Origin: Deltaproteobacteria bacterium
Lineage (GTDB): Bacteria; JAUYMQ01
Reading direction: 5' to 3'
Assembly: GCA_030698575.1 (NCBI GenBank)
Contig: JAUYMQ010000284.1
Coordinates: forward strand, 1 to 8,179
DNA: 8,179 nt
Position 1 is the stretch's first letter. Every line of letters starts with the position of its first letter. Positions 1 to 5,926 of the stretch are shown piece after piece. Position numbers and translations under genes: made by a program. The notes under the pieces are model-generated. The model saw only the letters and a program-made list of their open reading frames with translations, made no database searches and had not been told where the DNA came from.

Positions 1-61
1 CCGGCCCGAGTCGTCCTAGGGCTCTGACAATCCTCCCACCCCTTGCCCGTAAGCCACCACG

Positions 62-76
62 GCCGGTCCGACCGGC
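62..76. repeat. Perfect 7-bp inverted repeat upstream of mraZ
   Basis: GCCGGTC, one central C, then GACCGGC form a perfect dyad of two 7-base arms. As RNA it could fold as a 6-bp stem with a CCG loop. No run of T follows, so it is not an intrinsic terminator of an upstream gene. Its place about 50 bases before the mraZ start fits an operator or a leader hairpin, but the binding protein, if any, is unknown and chance is possible in such GC-rich DNA. Confidence 0.45.
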
Positions 77-77
77 G

Positions 78-91
78 CCGACTCCCGACTC
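78..91. repeat. Tandem 7-mer direct repeat upstream of mraZ
   Basis: CCGACTC occurs twice back to back, immediately after the inverted repeat at 62-76. MraZ recognises short direct repeats in the promoters of dcw clusters, but those known are TGGG-type repeats at about 10-base spacing, which this is not. It could be a lineage-specific operator or a chance duplication. Confidence 0.35.
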
Positions 92-124
92 TGAATTGAC
101 CCTCGACGCTGACAGGTCCACGCA

Positions 125-568
125 ATGTTCACCGGGCGTTATGATCACACCATCGACCGCAAGGGACGCGTTGCGATTCCGGCTAAATTCCGCGATGTGA
201 TCACCCGGGAGTACGACAGCGGGCCCCTCGTAATCACCAACCTCGAGAAATGCCTCGTCCTTCTCCCTCTGCGGGAATGGTCGCGTACGCAGGAGCGCGC
301 GAGCCAGATCCCTCTTTCCAATGCGGAAGCGCAAGACTGGCTCCGCTTCTTCGTTTCGGGCGCCGTCGAGTGCCCGATTGACCGCCAGGGACGAATTCTC
401 ATCCCCCCCACGCTGCGGGAACACGCCGGTCTCGACAAGCAGGTGATCTTCGCCGCAATGCTCACCCGCTTCGAAATCTGGGACAAAGGCCGCTTCCAGC
501 AGGAACTCAAGAAGACCGGATCCAACTTCGCGAGTATCGCGGGCGCCGTAGAAAAATACGGCGTCTAG
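125..568 (+). CDS. mraZ: Transcriptional regulator MraZ
   Basis: MraZ is a DNA-binding protein of the SpoVT/AbrB-like fold that usually heads the dcw cluster and, where studied, controls its transcription by binding direct repeats near its own promoter. The 147-residue product has the two diagnostic half-repeats: residues about 5-50 with DRKGRVAIP (11-19) and about 77-122 with DRQGRILIP (86-94), each containing the DxxGR signature. The start MFTGRYDHTID is the normal family N-terminus, and the length is close to the usual 140-150 residues, so the ATG start is well supported despite a weak AGG ribosome site 8 bases upstream. The gene is first in the cluster, 36 bases before the STAS gene. The usual MraZ-box repeats are not visible in the 124 bases present, so autoregulation is an inference from the family. 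Confidence 0.97.
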   Translation: MFTGRYDHTIDRKGRVAIPAKFRDVITREYDSGPLVITNLEKCLVLLPLREWSRTQERASQIPLSNAEAQDWLRFFVSGAVECPIDRQGRILIPPTLREHAGLDKQVIFAAMLTRFEIWDKGRFQQELKKTGSNFASIAGAVEKYGV

Positions 569-572
569 ATAC

Positions 573-586
573 GCGGCCTTCGCCGC
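573..586 (+). repeat. Small GC-rich hairpin between mraZ and the STAS gene
   Basis: GCGGC, loop CTTC, GCCGC gives a 5-bp perfect stem five bases after the mraZ stop. It has no following T-tract, so it is not a standard terminator; at most it is a weak attenuation or processing element. It may be chance in this base composition. Confidence 0.25.
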
Positions 587-591
587 CGCAT

Positions 592-598
592 GGGGGGA
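592..598 (+). promoter_or_regulatory. Ribosome binding site that decides the STAS gene start
   Basis: A purine run GGGGGGA ends 6 bases before the ATG at 605, the right spacing for a Shine-Dalgarno element. The in-frame ATG at 590 overlaps this run and has no such element before it, so 605 is the preferred start. Confidence 0.6.
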
Positions 599-604
599 CT
601 CTGC

Positions 605-958
605 ATGAACCGATCTCTGATCGCGGTCATCGAGCTCGCCGGCGATATCAACTGCCACGTCCTGGAGGAGCTTTCGGCGCTCATCGGGGCGCTCGTGGAC
701 GAGCATCGCAGGCACGTGGTGGTCAATCTCGCCGGCATGGCTCGTCTCGACGGACGGGACGTCGACTCGCTCGTCGAACGCGCCAAGCAGCTTCGAAGCA
801 TCGGTGGCGACCTCAAGATCGTCGGGCTCAACCGGACACCCGGCGCACCGACGGGGAGGCCCTATGCAGCAGGCTTCTTCGAACCCTACGACAGCCTCCA
901 GGCGGCCGTCGACGGCTTCGAGCAGGAGCACGCCTCTCACCTCTCGCCGGGTCTCTAG
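605..958 (+). CDS. STAS-domain protein, non-canonical (no phospho-serine)
   Basis: The 117-residue product looks like a stand-alone STAS domain, the fold of anti-sigma-factor antagonists such as SpoIIAA and of related binding modules. The pattern is a first strand with VIELAGDIN (8-16), then VVVNLAGMARLD (38-49), a helix leading to GGDLKIVGLN (67-76), and a late FEPYDSLQAAVDGF (92-105). In SpoIIAA-like proteins the Asp of the central motif is followed by Ser-Ser-Gly, the second Ser being phosphorylated by an anti-sigma kinase; here the matching residues are Asp49-Gly50-Arg51-Asp52, so that switch cannot work. No partner kinase, phosphatase or sigma factor is in the window. Its place between mraZ and rsmH suggests co-transcription with the division genes, but the role is unknown. 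An alternative start at 590 would add five residues (MGGLC). The STAS assignment is good; any function is speculation. Confidence 0.8.
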   Translation: MNRSLIAVIELAGDINCHVLEELSALIGALVDEHRRHVVVNLAGMARLDGRDVDSLVERAKQLRSIGGDLKIVGLNRTPGAPTGRPYAAGFFEPYDSLQAAVDGFEQEHASHLSPGL

Positions 959-1002
959 CCCGGGCTGGTGACGATGCCGCCCGCCGATCGCCGCGGCCGC
1001 CA

Positions 1003-1017
1003 GGGCCGACACGGCCC
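1003..1017 (+). promoter_or_regulatory. Hairpin just upstream of the rsmH ribosome binding site
   Basis: GGGCCG, loop ACA, CGGCCC forms a perfect 6-bp stem that ends 4 bases before the AAAGGGGG ribosome binding site of rsmH. A second GGCCC at 1027-1031, touching the rsmH start codon, could pair with GGGCC (1003-1007) instead, and GGGCC at 1026-1030 could pair with GGCCC at 1013-1017; either would cover the ribosome site. Exclusive pairings of this kind could tune translation, but GC-rich spacers produce them easily by chance. Confidence 0.3.
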
Positions 1018-1020
1018 GAC

Positions 1021-1028
1021 AAAGGGGG
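1021..1028 (+). promoter_or_regulatory. Ribosome binding site of rsmH
   Basis: AAAGGGGG lies directly before the ATG at 1032 and supports this start. The following protein begins with the conserved HxPVLLEE segment at residue 5, which agrees. Confidence 0.55.
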
Positions 1029-1031
1029 CCC

Positions 1032-1979
1032 ATGCCGTCCGGACACGTTCCAGTCCTTTTGGAGGAAACCCTGTCCGCCCTCTCCTGCAGATCCGGGAAG
1101 CTCTATCTGGATGCCACGGTGGGGGCCGGCGGGCACGCCTTTGAAATCCTCCGCCGCTCATCGCCGCACGGGCGACTGATCGGCGCCGACCAGGATCCCG
1201 CCGCGCTCGAGCGCGCGCGGCAAAGGCTTTCTCCTTACAGCGGCCGCTTCGAACTGATCCATGAAAACTTCCGCCGCCTCCCCACGCTGCTCTCAGCGCG
1301 GGGAGAGAGTCCTTTCGACGGGATTCTGCTCGATCTCGGCGTCTCCTCAGATCAGCTGGCCGATCCCGGGCGGGGCTTCTCCTTCTCGCAGGGCGGGCCC
1401 CTCGACATGAGGATGGACGTCCGATCGGAGACGACTGCGGCTTCACTTGTCAAATTGCTCGATGCGGGGGCGCTCCGCCGGATCTTCCGCGAGCATGGCG
1501 AGGATCCCGACGCTGCCGCGATTGCGCGCGCCATCGTTCGCGAGCGTGAGCGCGCCCCAATCGACACGACCGACCGCCTTGCCGCGATCATCGCATCCGC
1601 AGTGCCGCCCGCGCGGCGCCACGCGCGCATTCACCCGGCGACCCGCGCCTTCCAGGCGCTCCGGATTGCGGTCAACGAGGAACTCGACGCGCTTAGCGAG
1701 GCGCTCGAAGTTTATCCCGACCTTCTCGCGCCCGGCGGGCGGCTCGCGATCATCTCATTTCACAGCCTGGAGGATCGCATCGTGAAGCGGCGGTTCCGCG
1801 CCCTCGAGGGGCGCTGCACCTGCCCTCCGAAGCTCCCCGTCTGCCGGTGCGGCGCGAGTGCGCAGATGCGCGTGCTCTCGCGACGCGCGGTGCGCCCCTC
1901 CGCGGCAGAGGTGGCGGCGAACCCACGGGCGCGAAGCGCCCGCCTCAGGGCCGCCGAGCGCCTCGGAGAAGCAGCATGA
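1032..1979 (+). CDS. rsmH: 16S rRNA (cytosine-1402-N4)-methyltransferase RsmH
   Basis: RsmH (MraW) uses S-adenosylmethionine to methylate N4 of C1402 in the decoding centre of 16S rRNA and is a standard early member of dcw clusters. The 315-residue product is of normal length (about 313 in E. coli). Visible signatures in order are HVPVLLEE (5-12), the SAM-binding LDATVGAGGH (26-35), GADQDP (51-56), DGILLDLGVSSDQL (96-109), GPLDMRMD (122-129), HPATRAFQALRIAVNEEL (201-218) and ISFHSLEDRIVK (241-252). A Cys cluster, C262, C264, C271 and C273, follows in the C-terminal part, as in many family members. The stop codon overlaps the ftsL start as ATGA, so translation of ftsL is probably coupled to it. 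The gap of 73 bases from the STAS gene is the largest between genes in the window. Confidence 0.97.
   Translation: MPSGHVPVLLEETLSALSCRSGKLYLDATVGAGGHAFEILRRSSPHGRLIGADQDPAALERARQRLSPYSGRFELIHENFRRLPTLLSARGESPFDGILLDLGVSSDQLADPGRGFSFSQGGPLDMRMDVRSETTAASLVKLLDAGALRRIFREHGEDPDAAAIARAIVRERERAPIDTTDRLAAIIASAVPPARRHARIHPATRAFQALRIAVNEELDALSEALEVYPDLLAPGGRLAIISFHSLEDRIVKRRFRALEGRCTCPPKLPVCRCGASAQMRVLSRRAVRPSAAEVAANPRARSARLRAAERLGEAA
1965..1968 (+). promoter_or_regulatory. Ribosome binding site of ftsL inside the end of rsmH
   Basis: GGAG lies 7 bases before the ATG at 1976, within the last codons of rsmH. It fixes the ftsL start at 1976 although the same frame stays open further upstream to 1847. 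Confidence 0.6.
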
Positions 1980-2284
1980 AGAGGGGGGCCGGAAAGGGTG
2001 CGCGGAGGAGCCTCCGTCGTTGGCGCACGGCGGGCGCTTCGGTGCTGGTCGTAGGCGTCATGATCGTCTGCGCGCTGTTCTACGTCTGGGCACGCCACGA
2101 GGCGACGAGCTGGGGCTACCGCCTCTCCGAAGCCGCCCAGGCGCAGAACGAGCTCAAGCAGGCCAACCGCGAACTGAGGCTCGAGGCAGCAAGCCTTCGG
2201 TCTCCAGCCCGCATCGAGAGCATCGCTCGAAAGAAGCTCGGTCTCGACTTTCCGAAACCGGGCCAGATTCAACCCTTGAACTGA
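1976..2284 (+). CDS. ftsL: Cell division protein FtsL
   Basis: FtsL is a small bitopic membrane protein of the divisome which, with FtsB and FtsQ, activates the FtsW-FtsI septal peptidoglycan synthase. The 102-residue product has a basic cytoplasmic N-terminus (about 1-18, many Arg and Lys), one membrane segment (about 19-39, ASVLVVGVMIVCALFYVWA), a periplasmic coiled-coil stretch (about 43-76, rich in Gln, Glu, Leu and Ala) and the typical C-terminal SPARIESIARKKLGL (76-90) followed by PGQI. The family varies greatly in sequence, so the call rests on topology, the IARKKLGL-PGQ end and position between rsmH and ftsI. The start is set by a GGAG ribosome site and the ATGA overlap with rsmH. The same frame is open upstream inside rsmH, but that Arg-rich extension is a shadow of rsmH. 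Confidence 0.92.
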   Translation: MKRGAGKGARRSLRRWRTAGASVLVVGVMIVCALFYVWARHEATSWGYRLSEAAQAQNELKQANRELRLEAASLRSPARIESIARKKLGLDFPKPGQIQPLN

Positions 2285-2320
2285 GCGCGCTCTCGCCGAG
2301 GCCGCTCGCCGGGCACCGTG

Positions 2321-4369
2321 ATGAAGCCTCTCGTCTCACGCTGGGTCCGCATCCGGGTCGCCTTCGTCGCCCTGTCGTTCATCCTCGGCCTCTCGCTCAT
2401 CCTCCTCCGCGCCGTCCAGCTGCAGGTCATCGATCAGGCGCACCTGGCTGCGCTGGCGGAAAGGCAGCACAGAACGGAGATCCAGGTCGCCCCGAAGCGG
2501 GGACCCATCTACGATCGGAACATGCAGGAGCTGGCGGTCAGCCTCGAAGTCGAGTCGATCCACGCCCGTCCCCGCGAACTCCGCTCCGCCGAAGATGCCG
2601 CCAAGCGCCTAGCTCCCGTGGTGGGCGTCGATCCATCAAAGCTCCTCGCACGCTTTAAAGGAAAAAGCCCCTTCGTCTGGGTGAAGCGGCAGGCCACGCC
2701 CACCGAGGCGACGGCCGTGCGCGCCCTGGGAATCGAGGGAGTCGGTTTTACCCGCGAGGGCCGGCGTTTCTACCCTCACCGGAGCCTCGGGGGAAAGCTC
2801 CTGGGTTTCGTAGGAATGGACGGCGAAGGGCTCGAGGGGCTGGAACTGCAGCATGACCAGGTTCTCCGCGGCAAGACCGAGAGACTGCACGCCATGCGCG
2901 ACGCTCTCCGGCGCCGCATCCTCGTGGACGGGCTCGAGCCCGGAGGGGCCGCGGAGGGGCACGGGATCATCCTGACCATCGATCACGCTATCCAGTACAT
3001 CGCGGATTCCGCGATCCAGACCGCCGTCGAGAACGCCCGGGCGCGCCGCGGAATCGCCGTCGTGATGGATCCGCGGACGGGCGACATCCTCGCCATTGCC
3101 GAATCGCCCGGCTTCAATCCGAACGTCTACGCCGAGGCAGCGCCCGAAAACCGGCATTGCTGGGCGTTCTGCAGCACCTTCGAGCCCGGATCCACCTTCA
3201 AGATCTTCGTCGTGGCCGCAGCTCTCGAGGCCGGCGCCGTCCGCCACGATCAGCGCGTTTACTGCGAGGGCGGCGCCTACCGCGTGGGCAAACACACGAT
3301 CCACGACGTGCATCCTTACGGCTGGCTCGATCTGGCGGGCGTCGTGAAGCACTCTTCGAACATCGGCGCGCTGAAGATCGCGGATCGCCTGGGCACCGAG
3401 GACTTCTACCGTTATATTCGGGCTTTCGGTTTCGGATCCCGCAGCGGCGCGGGCTTCCCCGGTGACCTCCCAGGCCTGCTCCCCCCCGTCAAGCAGTGGA
3501 AGAACATCACCAGGAGCACCATCGCCTTCGGACAGGGCATTGCCGTGACTCCGGTCCAGATCACGGCCGCGGTCTCGGCCATTGCGAACGGCGGGACGCT
3601 CCTGCAGCCGCGTCTGGTCATGGCGAAGGTCGATCAGAAAGGGGACGTGGTCGCGAGCTACGAGCCCCGCGCCGTGCGGCGGGTAATCTCGAAGGAAACG
3701 GCCACCTTGCTCACCGCCTTCATGAAGGGAGTCACCGAGGAGGGCGGCACCGGCACGGCGGCCCGGGCGCCCGGCTACGCAGTGGCCGGGAAGACCGGCA
3801 CAGCGCAGAAGGTCCAGGAGGGGAAGCGGGGGTACTCCTCCAAGCGGGTGGGATCCTTTATCGGCTTCGTGCCTGCGGACAATCCGCGGCTTGCCATCAG
3901 CGTGATCATCGACGAGCCCCGGGGCATTCCCTACGGCGGACGGGTGGCCGCCCCGGCTTTCCGCGAGATCGCGGAGAAGGCCTTGCCCTACATGGGCGTC
4001 GCGCCCGATCAGGATTCTCCGGAGTCGCTGCGCGCCGCGGTGGAAGCGCAGGCGCCGCTTAAAGCGCGGGGAGAGGCCGGGCGTTTGCCGGTCCACCGCG
4101 CTCCTGCGGCCCCGGCTGCGATCACCGCCGAGGGAAAGGCCGCAGCGGAGAAGGCGCCGCCTGGCGTTGAAACGGTCGCCCTGGCTCCCCGCGTACCGGA
4201 TTTCCACGGGCTCAGCATCCGGGATGCGCTCATTCTCGCGGAAGCTCAGAATATCGCGCTGGAGATAGAAGGCAGCGGGCTTGCCCACGCGCAATCACTG
4301 GAGGCGGGAGAGCCGCTGGAGCCAGGCGCGATCATCAAGATCAAATTCTCGCCTCCGGGGTCCTCGTGA
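2321..4369 (+). CDS. ftsI: Septal peptidoglycan transpeptidase FtsI (PBP3) with PASTA domain
   Basis: FtsI is the class B penicillin-binding protein that crosslinks septal peptidoglycan with FtsW. The 682-residue product has a short basic N-terminus, one membrane anchor (about 10-30), a PBP-dimer domain (about 50-210, with RGPIYDRN at 60-67 and RRFYPHRSLGGKLLGFVG at 148-165) and a transpeptidase domain (about 242-555). The active-site motifs are intact: S291-T-F-K294 after EPG, SSN 345-347 and KTGTA 491-495. An Ala/Pro/Glu-rich linker (about 560-622) leads to one PASTA domain (about 624-677, starting VPDFHGLSIRDAL). This makes it longer than E. coli FtsI (588) and resembles deltaproteobacterial and SpoVD-like proteins. 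Two cysteines, C280 and C284, stand just before the active serine. GTG at 2318 is an alternative start giving one more residue; the ribosome site (GGG, 2311-2313) is weak but better spaced for ATG 2321. Confidence 0.96.
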   Translation: MKPLVSRWVRIRVAFVALSFILGLSLILLRAVQLQVIDQAHLAALAERQHRTEIQVAPKRGPIYDRNMQELAVSLEVESIHARPRELRSAEDAAKRLAPVVGVDPSKLLARFKGKSPFVWVKRQATPTEATAVRALGIEGVGFTREGRRFYPHRSLGGKLLGFVGMDGEGLEGLELQHDQVLRGKTERLHAMRDALRRRILVDGLEPGGAAEGHGIILTIDHAIQYIADSAIQTAVENARARRGIAVVMDPRTGDILAIAESPGFNPNVYAEAAPENRHCWAFCSTFEPGSTFKIFVVAAALEAGAVRHDQRVYCEGGAYRVGKHTIHDVHPYGWLDLAGVVKHSSNIGALKIADRLGTEDFYRYIRAFGFGSRSGAGFPGDLPGLLPPVKQWKNITRSTIAFGQGIAVTPVQITAAVSAIANGGTLLQPRLVMAKVDQKGDVVASYEPRAVRRVISKETATLLTAFMKGVTEEGGTGTAARAPGYAVAGKTGTAQKVQEGKRGYSSKRVGSFIGFVPADNPRLAISVIIDEPRGIPYGGRVAAPAFREIAEKALPYMGVAPDQDSPESLRAAVEAQAPLKARGEAGRLPVHRAPAAPAAITAEGKAAAEKAPPGVETVALAPRVPDFHGLSIRDALILAEAQNIALEIEGSGLAHAQSLEAGEPLEPGAIIKIKFSPPGSS

Positions 4370-4399
4370 CGGCCCCCGGGCGAACGGACGGCAGGACCC

Positions 4400-5926
4400 A
4401 TGCGACTCGGGGATCTCATCGAGGGTTACGCGTCAGCGCGGGGAGGCGACCCGGATCGGGAGATCACCGATGTGACCCCGGATTCGCGGAAAGCCGCCCC
4501 GGGGAGCGTCTTCGTGGCCGTCCCCGGCCTCAGCACCGACGGACACCGCTTCATCGCCGAGGCCGTGCGCCGCGGCGCCGTCGCGGTCGTGGGCCAGCAG
4601 CTTGACGAGGTCCCTTCCGGGGTCGCGGCCGTCGAGGTTCCTGACAGCAGGGTCGCACTGGGACTGCTCGCGGCGAGGCTTCACGGCAACCCTTCGCGCG
4701 AGATGCTCGTTGTCGGCATCACGGGGACGAACGGCAAGACGACAACGAGCTATCTGATTGAATCGGTTCTGCGCGAGGCGGGCTGGCGCGTCGGCGTCAT
4801 CGGGACGGTCGAGTACCGCTGGGCTGGAGAGCGGCGGCCAGCGCTTCATACGACGCCGGAATCGTCGGATCTGCAAGCGCTCCTGCGCGAGATGCGCCGG
4901 GCGGAATGCGACGCCGTGGTCATCGAGGTGTCGAGCCACGCCCTCGCGCTGGGCAGACTGGCGGGGTGCGACGTGGATCTCGGGGTGTTCACCAACCTGA
5001 CCCAGGATCACCTCGACTACCACGGATCGATGGAAGCGTACTTCAACGCCAAGGCGCGGCTCTTCCACGAGCATCTCGCCGAGCCCGAGACGAAACGGCC
5101 GCGCTGGGCCGTGGTGAATGTGGACGACCCGCGGGCCCCGGAAATCCTGGCCCGCACGCCCTGCGCTTCGATTACTTACGCCTGCGCGACCGAGGCGCGA
5201 GTGTCGGCCTGGGAGACCAAGTTCGATCTTACGGGCATCGCGACGGAGGTGGTCACACCCGTGGGGGGATTTGATCTCCGCTCGCCGCTGATAGGGCTCT
5301 ACAACCTGTCGAACCTGCTCGCCGCGACGGCGGCAGGCGTGGCTCTGGAGATACCCCTGGAGACGATCCGGCGCGGGCTTTCAGAGGTGTCGAGGATCCC
5401 GGGGCGCATGGAGCGGGCGGGGGAGCTGGACGCGCCGCCGGTCTTCGTGGATTACGCGCACACGCCCGACGCGCTCGAGCGGGTGCTCGACACCGCGGCC
5501 GGCCTGGCGCCGGGGGGGCTCATCGCCGTGTTCGGCTGCGGGGGTGACCGGGATCGCGGAAAGCGGCGCCTCATGGGCGAGATCGCCGCGCGACGGGCCC
5601 GGCTTACCATTGTCACGAGCGACAATCCCCGGAGCGAGGATCCGCTCGCGATCATCGACGAGATCCTTCCGGGGATCGTAGAGGCCGGAGCGACGCGACA
5701 CCCGCCGGAGCTGCTCCATGACCTTCCCCCCGGGCCGGGCTTCGCCGTGGTGCCCGACCGGCGCGAGGCGATCGCCCTTGGCTCGAGGCTGGCCGCGCCC
5801 GGCCGCGTCGTCGTCATCGCGGGCAAGGGGCACGAGGATTATCAGATCATCGGAAAAGAGCGGCACCACTTCGATGATCGGGAAGAAGCAATGAAGGCCC
5901 TCGGCGCGACCCGGACGGCTACATGA
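4400..5926 (+). CDS. murE: UDP-MurNAc-L-Ala-D-Glu: meso-diaminopimelate ligase MurE
   Basis: MurE is the cytoplasmic ATP-dependent ligase that adds the third residue of the peptidoglycan stem peptide. The 508-residue product has the N-terminal UDP-MurNAc-binding domain (about 1-95, DSRKAAPGSVFVAVPG at 28-43), the central ATPase domain with P-loop GITGTNGKTTT (106-116), TTPESSDLQ (151-159), DHLDYHG (203-209) and the likely carbamylated lysine K218 in NAKARLF, then the C-terminal Mur ligase domain starting around RIPGRMER (332-339) with FVDYAHTPDALE (349-360), FGCGGDRDRGKR (378-389), DNPR (408-411) and GKGHEDYQ (475-482). The DNPR motif marks meso-diaminopimelate as substrate rather than lysine, known from the E. 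coli and Mycobacterium enzymes. AGGA at 4393-4396 is a close-set ribosome site. The stop overlaps the murF start as ATGA. Confidence 0.97.
   Translation: MRLGDLIEGYASARGGDPDREITDVTPDSRKAAPGSVFVAVPGLSTDGHRFIAEAVRRGAVAVVGQQLDEVPSGVAAVEVPDSRVALGLLAARLHGNPSREMLVVGITGTNGKTTTSYLIESVLREAGWRVGVIGTVEYRWAGERRPALHTTPESSDLQALLREMRRAECDAVVIEVSSHALALGRLAGCDVDLGVFTNLTQDHLDYHGSMEAYFNAKARLFHEHLAEPETKRPRWAVVNVDDPRAPEILARTPCASITYACATEARVSAWETKFDLTGIATEVVTPVGGFDLRSPLIGLYNLSNLLAATAAGVALEIPLETIRRGLSEVSRIPGRMERAGELDAPPVFVDYAHTPDALERVLDTAAGLAPGGLIAVFGCGGDRDRGKRRLMGEIAARRARLTIVTSDNPRSEDPLAIIDEILPGIVEAGATRHPPELLHDLPPGPGFAVVPDRREAIALGSRLAAPGRVVVIAGKGHEDYQIIGKERHHFDDREEAMKALGATRTAT

Larger units (their letters stand above)
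1..124. other. Leader region upstream of mraZ, no gene recognised
   Basis: This stretch lies in front of the first gene of the cluster and should hold part of its 5' control region. Two forward frames meet stops within the first 30 bases (TAG near 17, TGA at 25-27); the third stays open into mraZ but shows no recognisable protein. The tail of an upstream gene ending at 25-27 cannot be excluded. I see no convincing -35/-10 pair: TTGACC at 96-101 has no acceptable -10 at the right distance. The TGGG-type direct repeats to which MraZ binds in other bacteria are not seen; only one CCCA (35-38) occurs. The promoter may lie left of the window. A weak ribosome binding site (AGG, 114-116) sits 8 bases before the mraZ ATG. 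Confidence 0.5.

Noticed and set aside
62-76. Inverted repeat read as an intrinsic terminator of an upstream gene
   Set aside because: There is no T-tract after either arm, and the stem is only 6-7 bp.
96-101. TTGACC as a -35 promoter element before mraZ
   Set aside because: The position 17 bases downstream reads CACGCA and runs into the ATG of mraZ; neither -10-like sequence nor room for a leader is present.
1858-2658. Open frame of 266 codons spanning the end of rsmH, all of ftsL and the start of ftsI
   Set aside because: It is out of frame with three well-supported genes and its translation is Arg/Pro/His-rich low-complexity sequence.
2636-4294. Long open frame (552 codons) on the minus strand opposite ftsI
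   Set aside because: It lies wholly antisense to a full-length ftsI with intact catalytic motifs. Its translation is rich in Arg, Gly and His with no recognisable domain, as expected for a mirror frame in GC-rich coding DNA.
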